64,000 nucleotides of DNA from Archangium sp. (GTDB lineage Bacteria; Myxococcota; Myxococcia; Myxococcales; Myxococcaceae): NCBI GenBank assembly GCA_030681645.1, contig JAUXRX010000017.1, positions 496,001 to 560,000 of the forward strand. Reading direction: 5' to 3'. Below, piece by piece: positions 46,801-53,296 of the stretch. The stretch's first letter is position 1; every line of letters begins with the position of its first letter. A model generated the notes under the pieces. That model saw only the letters and a program-made list of their open reading frames with translations. It did no database searches and was not told the DNA's origin. The translations under genes were made by a program, and so were the position numbers.

Positions 46801-49800
46801 GTCGAGCGCCCGCTCCACCGCGCCCTGCTGGGTCTCCCCGGCCGGCGCCTTCTTCGGCTTCGTGGTGAGGGCCTTCACGGCCATGCGAGCGGTGGCGATC
46901 GCCTCGGGCAGGTTGAAGCCCTGCCGAATCGCTTCCGCCTCTTCGCTCCTCAGCGGGCCGTGGGCCTCGCGGGCTGCGATGGTGTCGGCGGCGTGCTGAT
47001 CAACGTCTTCGGTCACCCATGCAGGAATTTCCGCGTCGCTTCCAGCTGCTGCTCGGTCGGCTCGGTCGGGTCGTCGATCACCAGCGGCTTGAGCCTGGTC
47101 GGGCCGAGCGTGAACTCCACCCCCGGGTTGTCCGCCAGGTACATCGCGAACTCTTCCACCGTCATGCGCTCCGGCAGCTTCTGCGCGCTTTCCGGCGTTG
47201 AGGGCTTTGTCGGCGTTCCCATAGGTCTTCTCCGCGATGCCCGTGCGGAAGAACGGGCGAATGAGCGTCGTCTGCCCTTCGACGGTAACAGGGATCTCCA
47301 CCCGGGCCAACTCGGCCTCGAGCCGGAAGTTGAAGCGATCGAGTTCGCTCCTCGTCCTGCCGCCCGCGGCGTACTCGTCGCCCGAGAAGTGGGCCGCGCG
47401 CATCGCCTGGCCGCCCGCGCGCACCATCGCCTGCCCGAACGCTTCGATGACGCGATCGCCCAGGGCCTTGCCGTGGGTGTCATTGAGCAGCTTCAGGCCG
47501 CGCAGGTCGTACGCTGCCACGAAGGGGTGCTGTTCCGTCTCGAACCCCGCCCGGGTGAGCAATTCGGGCACCACGGGGTCCCGGAGGGCCTTGGCGATGT
47601 ACTCCGCGGCGGTCGCCTTCCGGCCGGCCTCGCGGTGGGCCGGGGTGAGGTTCGGCTTGGCGGCGCCGCCCGTGAAGGAGGCGTCGGCGAGGGCAGCGGG
47701 GGCCATGCGCGTCTGCCCGCGAGGGAGGAGCGCGCTCTTCTGCCGGGACTGCAGGTCCTCGGGCGAGAGCTTCTCGCGCGCGGTCACCTCGGCCTTGAAC
47801 GCGGCCACCTGGCCCTTCGTCATGTTCCCGGTGGAGAGCATGAGCCCCACGCTCTGCAGCACCTTCCGCTCCTCTTCGGTGAAGGCCTGCTTTGCCTTGA
47901 AGGTGTCGCCCGCGGCGGAGGCCTCCACGGCCGCCAGCTTCACGGGCGAGGCGATCTCCGGGGTGAGCCCCTGGGCGCGCTTGCCCAGCGTCGACTCGTC
48001 GAGCCGGGTGAGCGCCTCTTTGCTGTTGGCCCCGAGGGCGCCTTCGATGGTGGCGCCGGCCGGGAGCCCCGCGCGCACCTTGGCCATCGCCTCCTCGAGC
48101 CCCTGCTGCCCACCCTTCACCGGGAGGAAGAAGTTGGTCCCGCCTCGAGCTGCGTCGGGGCTGATGCCCGCCACCAGTCCGCCCATCTGCGCCAGGGCCT
48201 TGTTGGTGGTGTCGTGCCCCCCGCTCTCGGCGTCGTTGATCGCCTTCGCGTCCACCAGCGTCATCACCCCCACCTCGTGGCCGGCGGGGAGCGGCGTGGC
48301 GTTGAAGGCCTCCTCGTTGCGCAGCCCGCTGAGCGGGTCAGCGAAGAGCCCCAGCGCGCGCTCTTCCTCGGTCAGCTTGGAGGCGTGCTCAAGCAGATGG
48401 TCCCCGGGCGCACCGGTGAGCGCATCGTCGCCCTGGTGGAAGGAGAACGGCGTCTGGGGGAACACCGCGCTGGCGGCCTGCTCGAAGTCGACGCCGGCGG
48501 TGCGCGCGAAGGCGGTAATGAGCTTCGCCGCCGCCCGGGCCTTCTCGGTCGCCTCTCCCCTGCCCTCTCCCTTCTTCATGCCGCGCTCGGTCAGCTGGCG
48601 CACCACCTCGTTCTGCCGCTCGAGCAGCAGCGTCGCTTCTTCCGTGCGCGCCACCTCTTCATCGGCGATCCGCTTCGCCTCCGCCTTGATGGCCTCGCCC
48701 TGCTCCTTGCGCTGGCTGATGGTGGGCGAGCTCGCGTCAAGCGTCGTGTCGTCCTTCAGCGTCTTACCCAGCTCGCTCCCACCCCACGTCGAGAGGAACT
48801 TCGCCATCGGCACGGGGAACTTGCCGCCGGGGGTGATGGCGGCCGTCATGAAGTCCTCGGCCGCCTGGTCGCCGGCGAGCTCACGCACCTTCGCGATGGC
48901 CTCGGGGCCCGTCAGCCCCTCCTCCTGCAGCAGGCGCAGGGTCTTCTCCCCGTCGACGTGGCCGGCGGTGATGGCCTTGCCGTCCTTCGTCGACTCGCGC
49001 TTCACCGTTTCCGCCCACGCGTCGGGATCCGCCTTCACCGCTTCGATGTCGGCCGCGGCGAGGAGCGGGCCCACCTGGCGGTCATCCACTTCGGCCCGGG
49101 CGTCGGCCTGCTTGAAGGTGGCCACCTGATGAGCGCCACCAGCCGCGCCGAGAAGCACCGCGCCGGCGGCGCCCGCGCCCGCGGCCTCGAGGCCCTGCTC
49201 CACGTTGTAGCCCTTCGACTGCCACTCCTCCTGGACCGCCGACTTGGTGAGGTAGTCGAAGACCTGGTGCACGCCGTCCTGCAGAAACTCGGTGGTGGTC
49301 TCCGTCGCCACGCTCTCCCGGTACTGCTTGAAGGCCCGGCTGAGCAGCTCGCGGAAGGCCGGGTCTCGCTTCACCAGCCCCGTGACGAACTCGGGCAGCC
49401 CGCGCTTGAAGGGCGTCGCCATCTTCCCGAAGGAGAGCGACTCGAGCGCGCCGGCCGCCGGGCCCACCACGAGGTACGACGCGATGAAGGCCACCTCGTT
49501 CGGGACGGGGGTGTCATTCTCCGTCTTCGAGCCGCGCAGCGACTCGTACATCTCCGAGCCCTCGAGCTCCGAGCTGGCGATGAACACCGCGGCGCTGGCG
49601 GTCTTCCCGCCCACCAGACTGCCGAGCCCATGCGCAGCTTCCGCCGCCGCCGCGGGCGACTTCGTGATCGCCAGCGCCGCCCCGCCGCCCACGATGGCGC
49701 CAGCGGCGTAGCCCGCCCCGCCTGCCTGCAGCGTCGTCTTGCCGATCTCCGCGCTGGAGGCGAGTGCCTGCCCAGCCACCGCCACGTCGCGCCAGATGCC

Positions 49801-50961
49801 GTGCTCGTCGCCGAGGGCCAGCGGGCGGTTCTTCAGCTCGGCGTCGACCAGCTCGGACAGCAGGTCTTCCGGGTGCTCGTCGCTGAGCCCCACGTCGGCC
49901 GCCGCCAGGCGCGTCACGGTGTGGCTCTTCTGCAGCGCGTTGTACGCTTCCTCCACGCGCAGCATGGCGCCCAGGGCCTTGGCACCGAAGCGCGCCACGG
50001 CGCTCGGGTCCTTCTCCGCCACCTCGCGCAGCGCGGCCGCCTCCGGGGTGAGGTACTGCACCTCGGGTTTCGGCACGTCCTCCTTCGCGCGCGCGCCCTC
50101 GCGGGCCTGCAGCTGCTTCGGGGTGAGCCCGCCCACGTCCTTGCCGGCGGCGCGCTCCTCGAGCGTCATCGGCACGGGCTCGCTCGGCACCACCTCGGCG
50201 TCCATCGATCGCTTGCGCTCCGCGGCCACCTTCTCCGGGGTGTCGAGCGACTTCTGGATCAGGTCCTCGCGCCAGCGCCGCGCGACGCGCCACGCCTTCA
50301 CGAACATCGGGATGTCGGGGCTCGTGATGATGGCCGTGCCCAGCTGGGGGTGGGCGAGGATGGTGTCCGCGAGCTCTGCGTTTTCGCTCTGCCACTTCTC
50401 GAAGTCCTTGGCCTTCGCTGCAGCACGAAACGCGGGCAGGTTCGCGCGGACGGTGTCGAACGACACGCCGAGCTGCTTGGCGATCGCCGCGGTGGCGGTC
50501 GCGTCGTCGGCGCTGCTCTTCTGCGCCGCATCCCACGCGACTCGGAGCGTGGACGTGCGCTGGGCCTGCCTCGTCTCCTTGCTGATGTCCTCCGCGGTGA
50601 AGCCGGTGATCGACGGCGCCACCTCGAGCTTGGCCGCCTCGGACTCGTGGAGTCTCTCCGCGAACCTGGTGGCCTCCTCGGGATTGGGGAACTTGCCCAG
50701 GTGTTTGCCGCTCTGGCGGTAGCTGGAGATCGCCTCCTCGTCGGTCATCACCCGGCCGTCGTCGGAGACGGTGGGGATCAACACCTCGCGCCCGTCTTCC
50801 TCGAAGGACATCGAGCGCACGGTGGAGGTCGAGCCGTCGGCGTTCTTCACGCGCGGGCGGGTGTCGAGGTCGATGTTGCCCGGCTCGTCGAGCGTCGCGC
50901 CCGGGGGAAGCGGGGGGAGCTCGTCGAGGGTGGCGCCTTCAGGCAGCGGGGGCAGGCTCAT
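40894..50961 (-). CDS. Giant polyvalent virion protein (3355 codons, possibly two genes)
   Basis: Uninterrupted frame of 3355 aa. It opens with a doubled LPPLPxGATLDE peptide and a TVRSMSF..VLIPTVSDDGRVM domain common in large phage internal proteins. Near residue 870 an LFADPLSGLRNEEAF block and near 1147 AYDLRGLKLLNDTHG with SGDEYAAGG (about 1195) form two GGDEF-like domains. Around 1770 EEVQSDLHQQGRDRG and later GWTTGATQAARYDL mark another polyvalent domain. FHETAHGFLEHL (about 2097) is a zincin-like HExxH site. Long coiled coils follow, and membrane-prone segments close the protein (GLGAVVMFYGYLS, AAFYIAFQVLG). Such proteins are packaged and injected with DNA. At 47013-47221 the coding signal moves to another frame, so the true products may be ~1315 aa (50961-47013) and ~2040 aa (47016-40894, GTG start in a GTGA overlap). 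Confidence 0.85.
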   Translation of the reverse strand: MSLPPLPEGATLDELPPLPPGATLDEPGNIDLDTRPRVKNADGSTSTVRSMSFEEDGREVLIPTVSDDGRVMTDEEAISSYRQSGKHLGKFPNPEEATRFAERLHESEAAKLEVAPSITGFTAEDISKETRQAQRTSTLRVAWDAAQKSSADDATATAAIAKQLGVSFDTVRANLPAFRAAAKAKDFEKWQSENAELADTILAHPQLGTAIITSPDIPMFVKAWRVARRWREDLIQKSLDTPEKVAAERKRSMDAEVVPSEPVPMTLEERAAGKDVGGLTPKQLQAREGARAKEDVPKPEVQYLTPEAAALREVAEKDPSAVARFGAKALGAMLRVEEAYNALQKSHTVTRLAAADVGLSDEHPEDLLSELVDAELKNRPLALGDEHGIWRDVAVAGQALASSAEIGKTTLQAGGAGYAAGAIVGGGAALAITKSPAAAAEAAHGLGSLVGGKTASAAVFIASSELEGSEMYESLRGSKTENDTPVPNEVAFIASYLVVGPAAGALESLSFGKMATPFKRGLPEFVTGLVKRDPAFRELLSRAFKQYRESVATETTTEFLQDGVHQVFDYLTKSAVQEEWQSKGYNVEQGLEAAGAGAAGAVLLGAAGGAHQVATFKQADARAEVDDRQVGPLLAAADIEAVKADPDAWAETVKRESTKDGKAITAGHVDGEKTLRLLQEEGLTGPEAIAKVRELAGDQAAEDFMTAAITPGGKFPVPMAKFLSTWGGSELGKTLKDDTTLDASSPTISQRKEQGEAIKAEAKRIADEEVARTEEATLLLERQNEVVRQLTERGMKKGEGRGEATEKARAAAKLITAFARTAGVDFEQAASAVFPQTPFSFHQGDDALTGAPGDHLLEHASKLTEEERALGLFADPLSGLRNEEAFNATPLPAGHEVGVMTLVDAKAINDAESGGHDTTNKALAQMGGLVAGISPDAARGGTNFFLPVKGGQQGLEEAMAKVRAGLPAGATIEGALGANSKEALTRLDESTLGKRAQGLTPEIASPVKLAAVEASAAGDTFKAKQAFTEEERKVLQSVGLMLSTGNMTKGQVAAFKAEVTAREKLSPEDLQSRQKSALLPRGQTRMAPAALADASFTGGAAKPNLTPAHREAGRKATAAEYIAKALRDPVVPELLTRAGFETEQHPFVAAYDLRGLKLLNDTHGKALGDRVIEAFGQAMVRAGGQAMRAAHFSGDEYAAGGRTRSELDRFNFRLEAELARVEIPVTVEGQTTLIRPFFRTGIAEKTYGNADKALNAGKRAEAAGAHDGGRVRDVPGGQPGGGVHARPDQAQAAGDRRPDRADRAAAGSDAEIPAWVTEDVDQHAADTIAAREAHGPLRSEEAEAIRQGFNLPEAIATARMAVKALTTKPKKAPAGETQQGAVERALDAKRRLEERVGAATAFLDWVENTGPGLGETGVVGQREGVFDASKEVKRTTELWLRNDFNIIDPESGLSDLTDSAREGIPDDMRRAKSYAVKSTYARELKKDRQQAFAKNVQGRFNQDETAGGPKWFSQVERAVEGAKQEKNTGAAWWAYLQKAPGVKAEELEFLGIKEWLLSGKDSQGMPVKSLTKSDLSEFLLHNKVVVTEQQLADPGESQRDRARRIETTFNSTFFRAMPFVREGIAFVLKDVLDQSEENLSEITDTELQKFTGRFRDAQAMAEGTEFGKAAGELERLLEHQWSSVRLSAVLRPLINELDALDQGFASGEGTQYHHYKLGGEEQGSYREILFYTPKAEGFDAPHFGSKGEGLLAHARVSIHKDAAGERVLFVEEVQSDLHQQGRDRGYVGSVHATEEAAARANVPDAPFKQSWEELVAKRVLMLAAEQGIKKIGWTTGATQAARYDLAKQVDAVMYQKKDGGTFRLVVWLEGKRHVLGEDLTEAQLEAQVGKDVAKRIVGDEGAKTNIMGNTELRKTDEVWGHLSGDGLKIGGEGMKAAYDVRLPSVFKKLVKKDGGTVQQETLGAGNVKAAEHKFREAAARAGWTAGVIHSTAAALKSQSMDPNIEIGSSNTDPLRIAAIALRDGARQGTPVWTATLPDALSAMVKEKGQPLFQDEPPGGAAAGAAPKPPKGYTEVPATRRVLETIKVFLNKSFDASTVFHETAHGFLEHLGDLAEREDAPQRTKATYAAALKWLGVENREGITREHHEKWARTFEAYLYEGKAPSAQLAAAFQKFKLWLTGIYRSLQGIPQQDLNDDVRRVFDALLATEDELEAMKKKQGVANTAKPKEVSAEEWAAKLEEQRDEMEELSRKAQMLALKDRLRVTEKWWKDGIAKAEEEAAAEYEELPARQAQLILQGEHPVHSLTKDPVLLDRAAVEKAIGKKRREGVRTEKGGVNPDSVAELAGFPTGDAMLKALLELRPRDAWVKETARQRMEAAHPTVLEERTELRKLVQDALAGYTEKRLLAEQLVKGPEMEVLRRAAAQVVERRQLGQLNPHVALARQRAASKAKAEASAKGEWAAAHDAARAEALNAHIYSELLRAREQREKLEKRMVRMGKKDFLRKLGKAASEYRDAIIYLLQAVGAKEADASLTDATLPAVVAQMNGDAAAIGDPEWLEPVRGALERIERERPRDAEPDLSRMTVAEARSFAAALKHIEQAASDRTEVTDGEKRASKEEVVNRFLVAIAAVLPKRKGVAEPHVRTIREKLRVGLNGIDGQLLSPVDMVRDLTGDDQDNVLTQYIVNPVRRAAIREADLRMATLKPVMDALEALPKAQRKRWGTKVDGKAAFPTHVANQGVVAPRYFHEKIGMALNSGSESSLQVLTEGRNISEAEVRAFLSDLSAEDIAYVNTVHAAINSLREEAFALEERMTGARPKAVEARPMVLPNGTLTGGYYPLKAIKDGSQVGARMAGGDMAQLFDPTYTSPSTPHGWVNERTGATYPVSLDLAVGLKHVQAVVHDITHREVVKSVASLVLDKKVAPALQEHLGAPKAAEFLKWLKDLGGATAAEHNTLDRVGDWVRSNFATSLLSGLGTAASNWANLPTAVASTKLKAKHLAAAVAQLGGDTAFGFLPPTGQRKLALEKSGILRAMDQDAIAGLKGELRDPAAGQVKRGLEWVREAGMAVMKGVDTTVSTAVWLGAYRQALAEEMEEGAAVRFADDVLLQVQPTSMASERAGILRNKTGLGAVVMFYGYLSVAYRAQHRIAAPLSTQDFQNSTPGQKAWKAAKVAAQMAAFYIAFQVLGELLAGRGPEDGDDDEEKSTAGRWSRWFARKMVTAPLATLPVAGSIFSAGVDSAATGKPLMAHQRDPVSSALLQGVTTLLSVGAAAHDPTDAKKDKALKELLRTIGTVTGLPTRFFDTSVRYMLETTLGEREVPNVGRAVGGIVYGERENQPDNIPQALGDGLDPLRPAE
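47013..47221 (-). other. Segment of the giant gene coding in an alternative frame
   Basis: Between 47221 and the TGA at 47013-47015 the frame one base on from the giant frame has strongly G/C-ending codons and reads as a plausible peptide (MTVEEFAMYLADNPGVEF, then TRLKPLVIDDP), while the giant frame here is rich in A/T-ending codons and reads as Gly/Arg/Ala-rich low complexity. A GTG at 47016 overlaps the TGA (GTGA), the arrangement used by most genes in this prophage. The simplest readings are an extra base in the sequence, a programmed +1 frameshift, or an overlapping small gene. Confidence 0.65.
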
Positions 50962-52796
50962 TTGATGGGTTCCCAGGTCTTGCCGTCTTCACTCAGGCGG
51001 AACTTCTGACCGTTCTTCCCGGTGGCCGTCGGGCGCGCCTTCACCGGGGCCTTCGGGGGAGCGGGCGGACCGAGCACGGGCATGTCGACGTTCAGGCGAT
51101 TGATGGTGCGCGTGCCGTAGACGCGCCCGGGCACCTCCACCTGCGAGCTCCGGAGGGCCCACGCGTTGAGCTCGCCCAGCTGCTCGGTGGAGAGCGGCTT
51201 GCCCCCGTTCTCCTCCACCATGGCGCGGTAGCGGAGCATGCCGGCGCCGACCCGGGCCTTCAGGGTGGGCTCGTCGATGGGCTGGCCCTTCTTCTTCGGG
51301 GTGCCGTCGCGGATGGTCTTCTCGAGCGTGGCGCCCACCGTCTTCGCGGTGGTGGCCTCGGTCTTGTCGGCCCCCGACTCCGCCTTCGCGCGGTCGAGCT
51401 TGAGCAGCGCAGACGCCGGGGCGGACACGTACACGTCACGCCCCTGGGCCGCGTAGTCGGCCACGAACTTCCGGGTGAACTCCTCCGGGTCGGCCTCGGG
51501 GTTCTCGTAGAGCTCGGTCGCGAAGAGCCGCTGCGCCTCGAGGTCGAGGGCGGCCTGCTGCCTGCGGAGCTCCGCCTGCTGGGACGCGCTGCCATCGCGC
51601 GCCACGCGGTCAGAGAGGATCCGCGCGCGCCGCTGAGCGCGCAGCCCGCGGAGGAAGTGAGGGTCGTACTCGGCGAGGAACGCCACGCTGGCGCCCGGGG
51701 TGGGCAGGTCCTCGAGGTCGGCCCGCTCCGCCACCTTCTGGTGCTCGGCGATGTCGGCCTTGAGCCGCGCGGACTCCACCTTCATCTTCTTGGCGATCGC
51801 CGCTTCGAAGGCCTCGCGCTGCTCTTCCGGCACCTGAATGCCCCGGCCCCCCACCGCGCCCGCCTTCGCGCGGAGGTCCTTCTCGCTGATGTAGCTGTCC
51901 TTGTTCCGAGCGGAGAGAGCCCACTCCTCCACCTGCTTCGTCACCGCCGCGTCGGCCAGGTCCTTCTTCCGGCCCACGGCCGCCCGGTCCACCTCGCGCT
52001 TCACCTCGATGTATCGGCCGGCGAGCTCGGCGCGCTGGGTCTCCACCAGCCGCATGGCGCCCTCCACGTCACCCGAGGCCAGCTTGCCGCCGATGAAGGC
52101 CTCCGCCGTCTTGCTCCGGAACTCGGCCACCGCCGCATCGCCCACGGGCCCGGGCACGTTCTCCCGGAGCAGCTGCTCGGTCTGCCTGGTGAGGGTCGCG
52201 TACGTGTCGAGATCGGCAATGCCAGACTCGGCCATGCCGATGCTCTGCTGCTCGAGCCCCTTCAGCGTGGCTGCCTTCGCGGCGCCGAACTCCTTGCCGA
52301 CGTGGCTCTCCACCTGCTTGCGGTACGCGAGCAGCGCCTCACCCGAGCGCAGCAGGAAGCGCTGGCGCGCGTCGATGTCGGAAGTGGCCTCGGCCACCTC
52401 CGAGCGGTCCTTCTCGAAGTCGGCGAGCACCTTGGCCGACTGCTCGGAGGCGTCGAGCCCCTGCAGCGAGAGGAACCCCTGAGTGCCCGCCGCGCTGTCA
52501 CCGTTGAGCCGCGCCTGGATCCGCCGGTTGAACTCGAGCGTCGAGCCGGCCTCCGCCATCGAGCTGGCTTCCTTGGCCGCGGCGTCCACCACCGACTGCC
52601 GCGCGCGGAGGTCCTTCAGGTCCCCACCGGCTGCCGCGTTCGCCATCTTGGGCGCGGACTCGAGCTCGTTCCCGATGCCGGCGAGCCCCTGGCGGAGCGC
52701 GTTGGCCTGCCCGTAGTCGGGGCTCATCAGCCGCGGGCCGCCCTGCCCCGGGAGCCTGACGCTCTCGACCTGCTGCTTGTACCCGGGGACCCTCAC
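50958..52796 (-). CDS. Internal virion protein, coiled-coil rich
   Basis: 612 aa from the GTG at 52796, which overlaps the preceding TGA. Almost entirely helical, with long charged coiled coils (ADFEKDRSEVAEATSDIDARQ, LKADIAEHQKVAERADLED) and no membrane segment; the short C-terminal tail (FRLSEDGKTWEPIK) resembles a capping motif. Between tail-tubular and giant internal-protein genes this fits a podoviral internal core or ejection protein, by position. Overlaps the giant gene start by four bases. Confidence 0.75.
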   Translation of the reverse strand: MRVPGYKQQVESVRLPGQGGPRLMSPDYGQANALRQGLAGIGNELESAPKMANAAAGGDLKDLRARQSVVDAAAKEASSMAEAGSTLEFNRRIQARLNGDSAAGTQGFLSLQGLDASEQSAKVLADFEKDRSEVAEATSDIDARQRFLLRSGEALLAYRKQVESHVGKEFGAAKAATLKGLEQQSIGMAESGIADLDTYATLTRQTEQLLRENVPGPVGDAAVAEFRSKTAEAFIGGKLASGDVEGAMRLVETQRAELAGRYIEVKREVDRAAVGRKKDLADAAVTKQVEEWALSARNKDSYISEKDLRAKAGAVGGRGIQVPEEQREAFEAAIAKKMKVESARLKADIAEHQKVAERADLEDLPTPGASVAFLAEYDPHFLRGLRAQRRARILSDRVARDGSASQQAELRRQQAALDLEAQRLFATELYENPEADPEEFTRKFVADYAAQGRDVYVSAPASALLKLDRAKAESGADKTEATTAKTVGATLEKTIRDGTPKKKGQPIDEPTLKARVGAGMLRYRAMVEENGGKPLSTEQLGELNAWALRSSQVEVPGRVYGTRTINRLNVDMPVLGPPAPPKAPVKARPTATGKNGQKFRLSEDGKTWEPIK

Positions 52797-53296
52797 ATGC
52801 CACCGCCGTTCATGCCGCTGGTGGCCATCGACGCGGCCGCCTTGCCCCACGAGAGCATCACCCGGGTGTCTCGCGCGGTCGCGCGCTGGCGCGCCTCGAT
52901 GCCCAACCGCTGGCCCTCGCGCTCGTAGTCGCGCGCGGCCTCTTTGTGGCCCAGCGCCACCCGGCGCGCGTTGTTCATCGCCGTCGATGCGTCGAGCTCT
53001 GCGTACATGCGGCTCGCGTCGACCAGCGCCGCCGGCGTGCCGCTCGATGCGTCGAGGTTGTTGGAGGCGAAAGCCACGGCCTGCTGCGCGGCGATGGCGC
53101 TGCCCGTCTGCCTGATGCGCCCCGCCTCCTGCGCCCCGAGGTTGAGCGCGTCGACGGCGCGGCTCTCCTGCCCGCGCTTGGCCTCCATCAGCCGGCGGAA
53201 GTTGAAGGCCCCCGCTTCGTAGTCAGCGCGCGCCTCGGCGCCGGCGCCAATGCCCTCGGTGACGAAGCCGAACAGCGCGTCGAGTGGTCCGCTCAT
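52793..53296 (-). CDS. Internal virion protein, T7 gp14-like position
   Basis: 167 aa from the ATG at 53296. Opens MSGPLDALFGFVTEGIGAGAEARADYEAGAF, then an Ala/Arg-rich helical region (LGAQEAGRIRQTGSAIAAQQ, MNNARRVALGHKEAARDYE), ending in SWGKAAASMATSGMNGG, which resembles a membrane-active terminus. Size, composition and place after tail tubular protein B match the small ejection proteins of podoviruses; homology is not shown. Overlaps on both sides by four bases. Confidence 0.68.
   Translation of the reverse strand: MSGPLDALFGFVTEGIGAGAEARADYEAGAFNFRRLMEAKRGQESRAVDALNLGAQEAGRIRQTGSAIAAQQAVAFASNNLDASSGTPAALVDASRMYAELDASTAMNNARRVALGHKEAARDYEREGQRLGIEARQRATARDTRVMLSWGKAAASMATSGMNGGGM

Noticed and set aside
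43036..51009. Very long open frame on the plus strand opposite the giant virion gene
   Set aside because: GC-rich antisense shadow: His/Arg/Gly-rich sequence with no domain, and the minus-strand frame has domains and proper codon bias.
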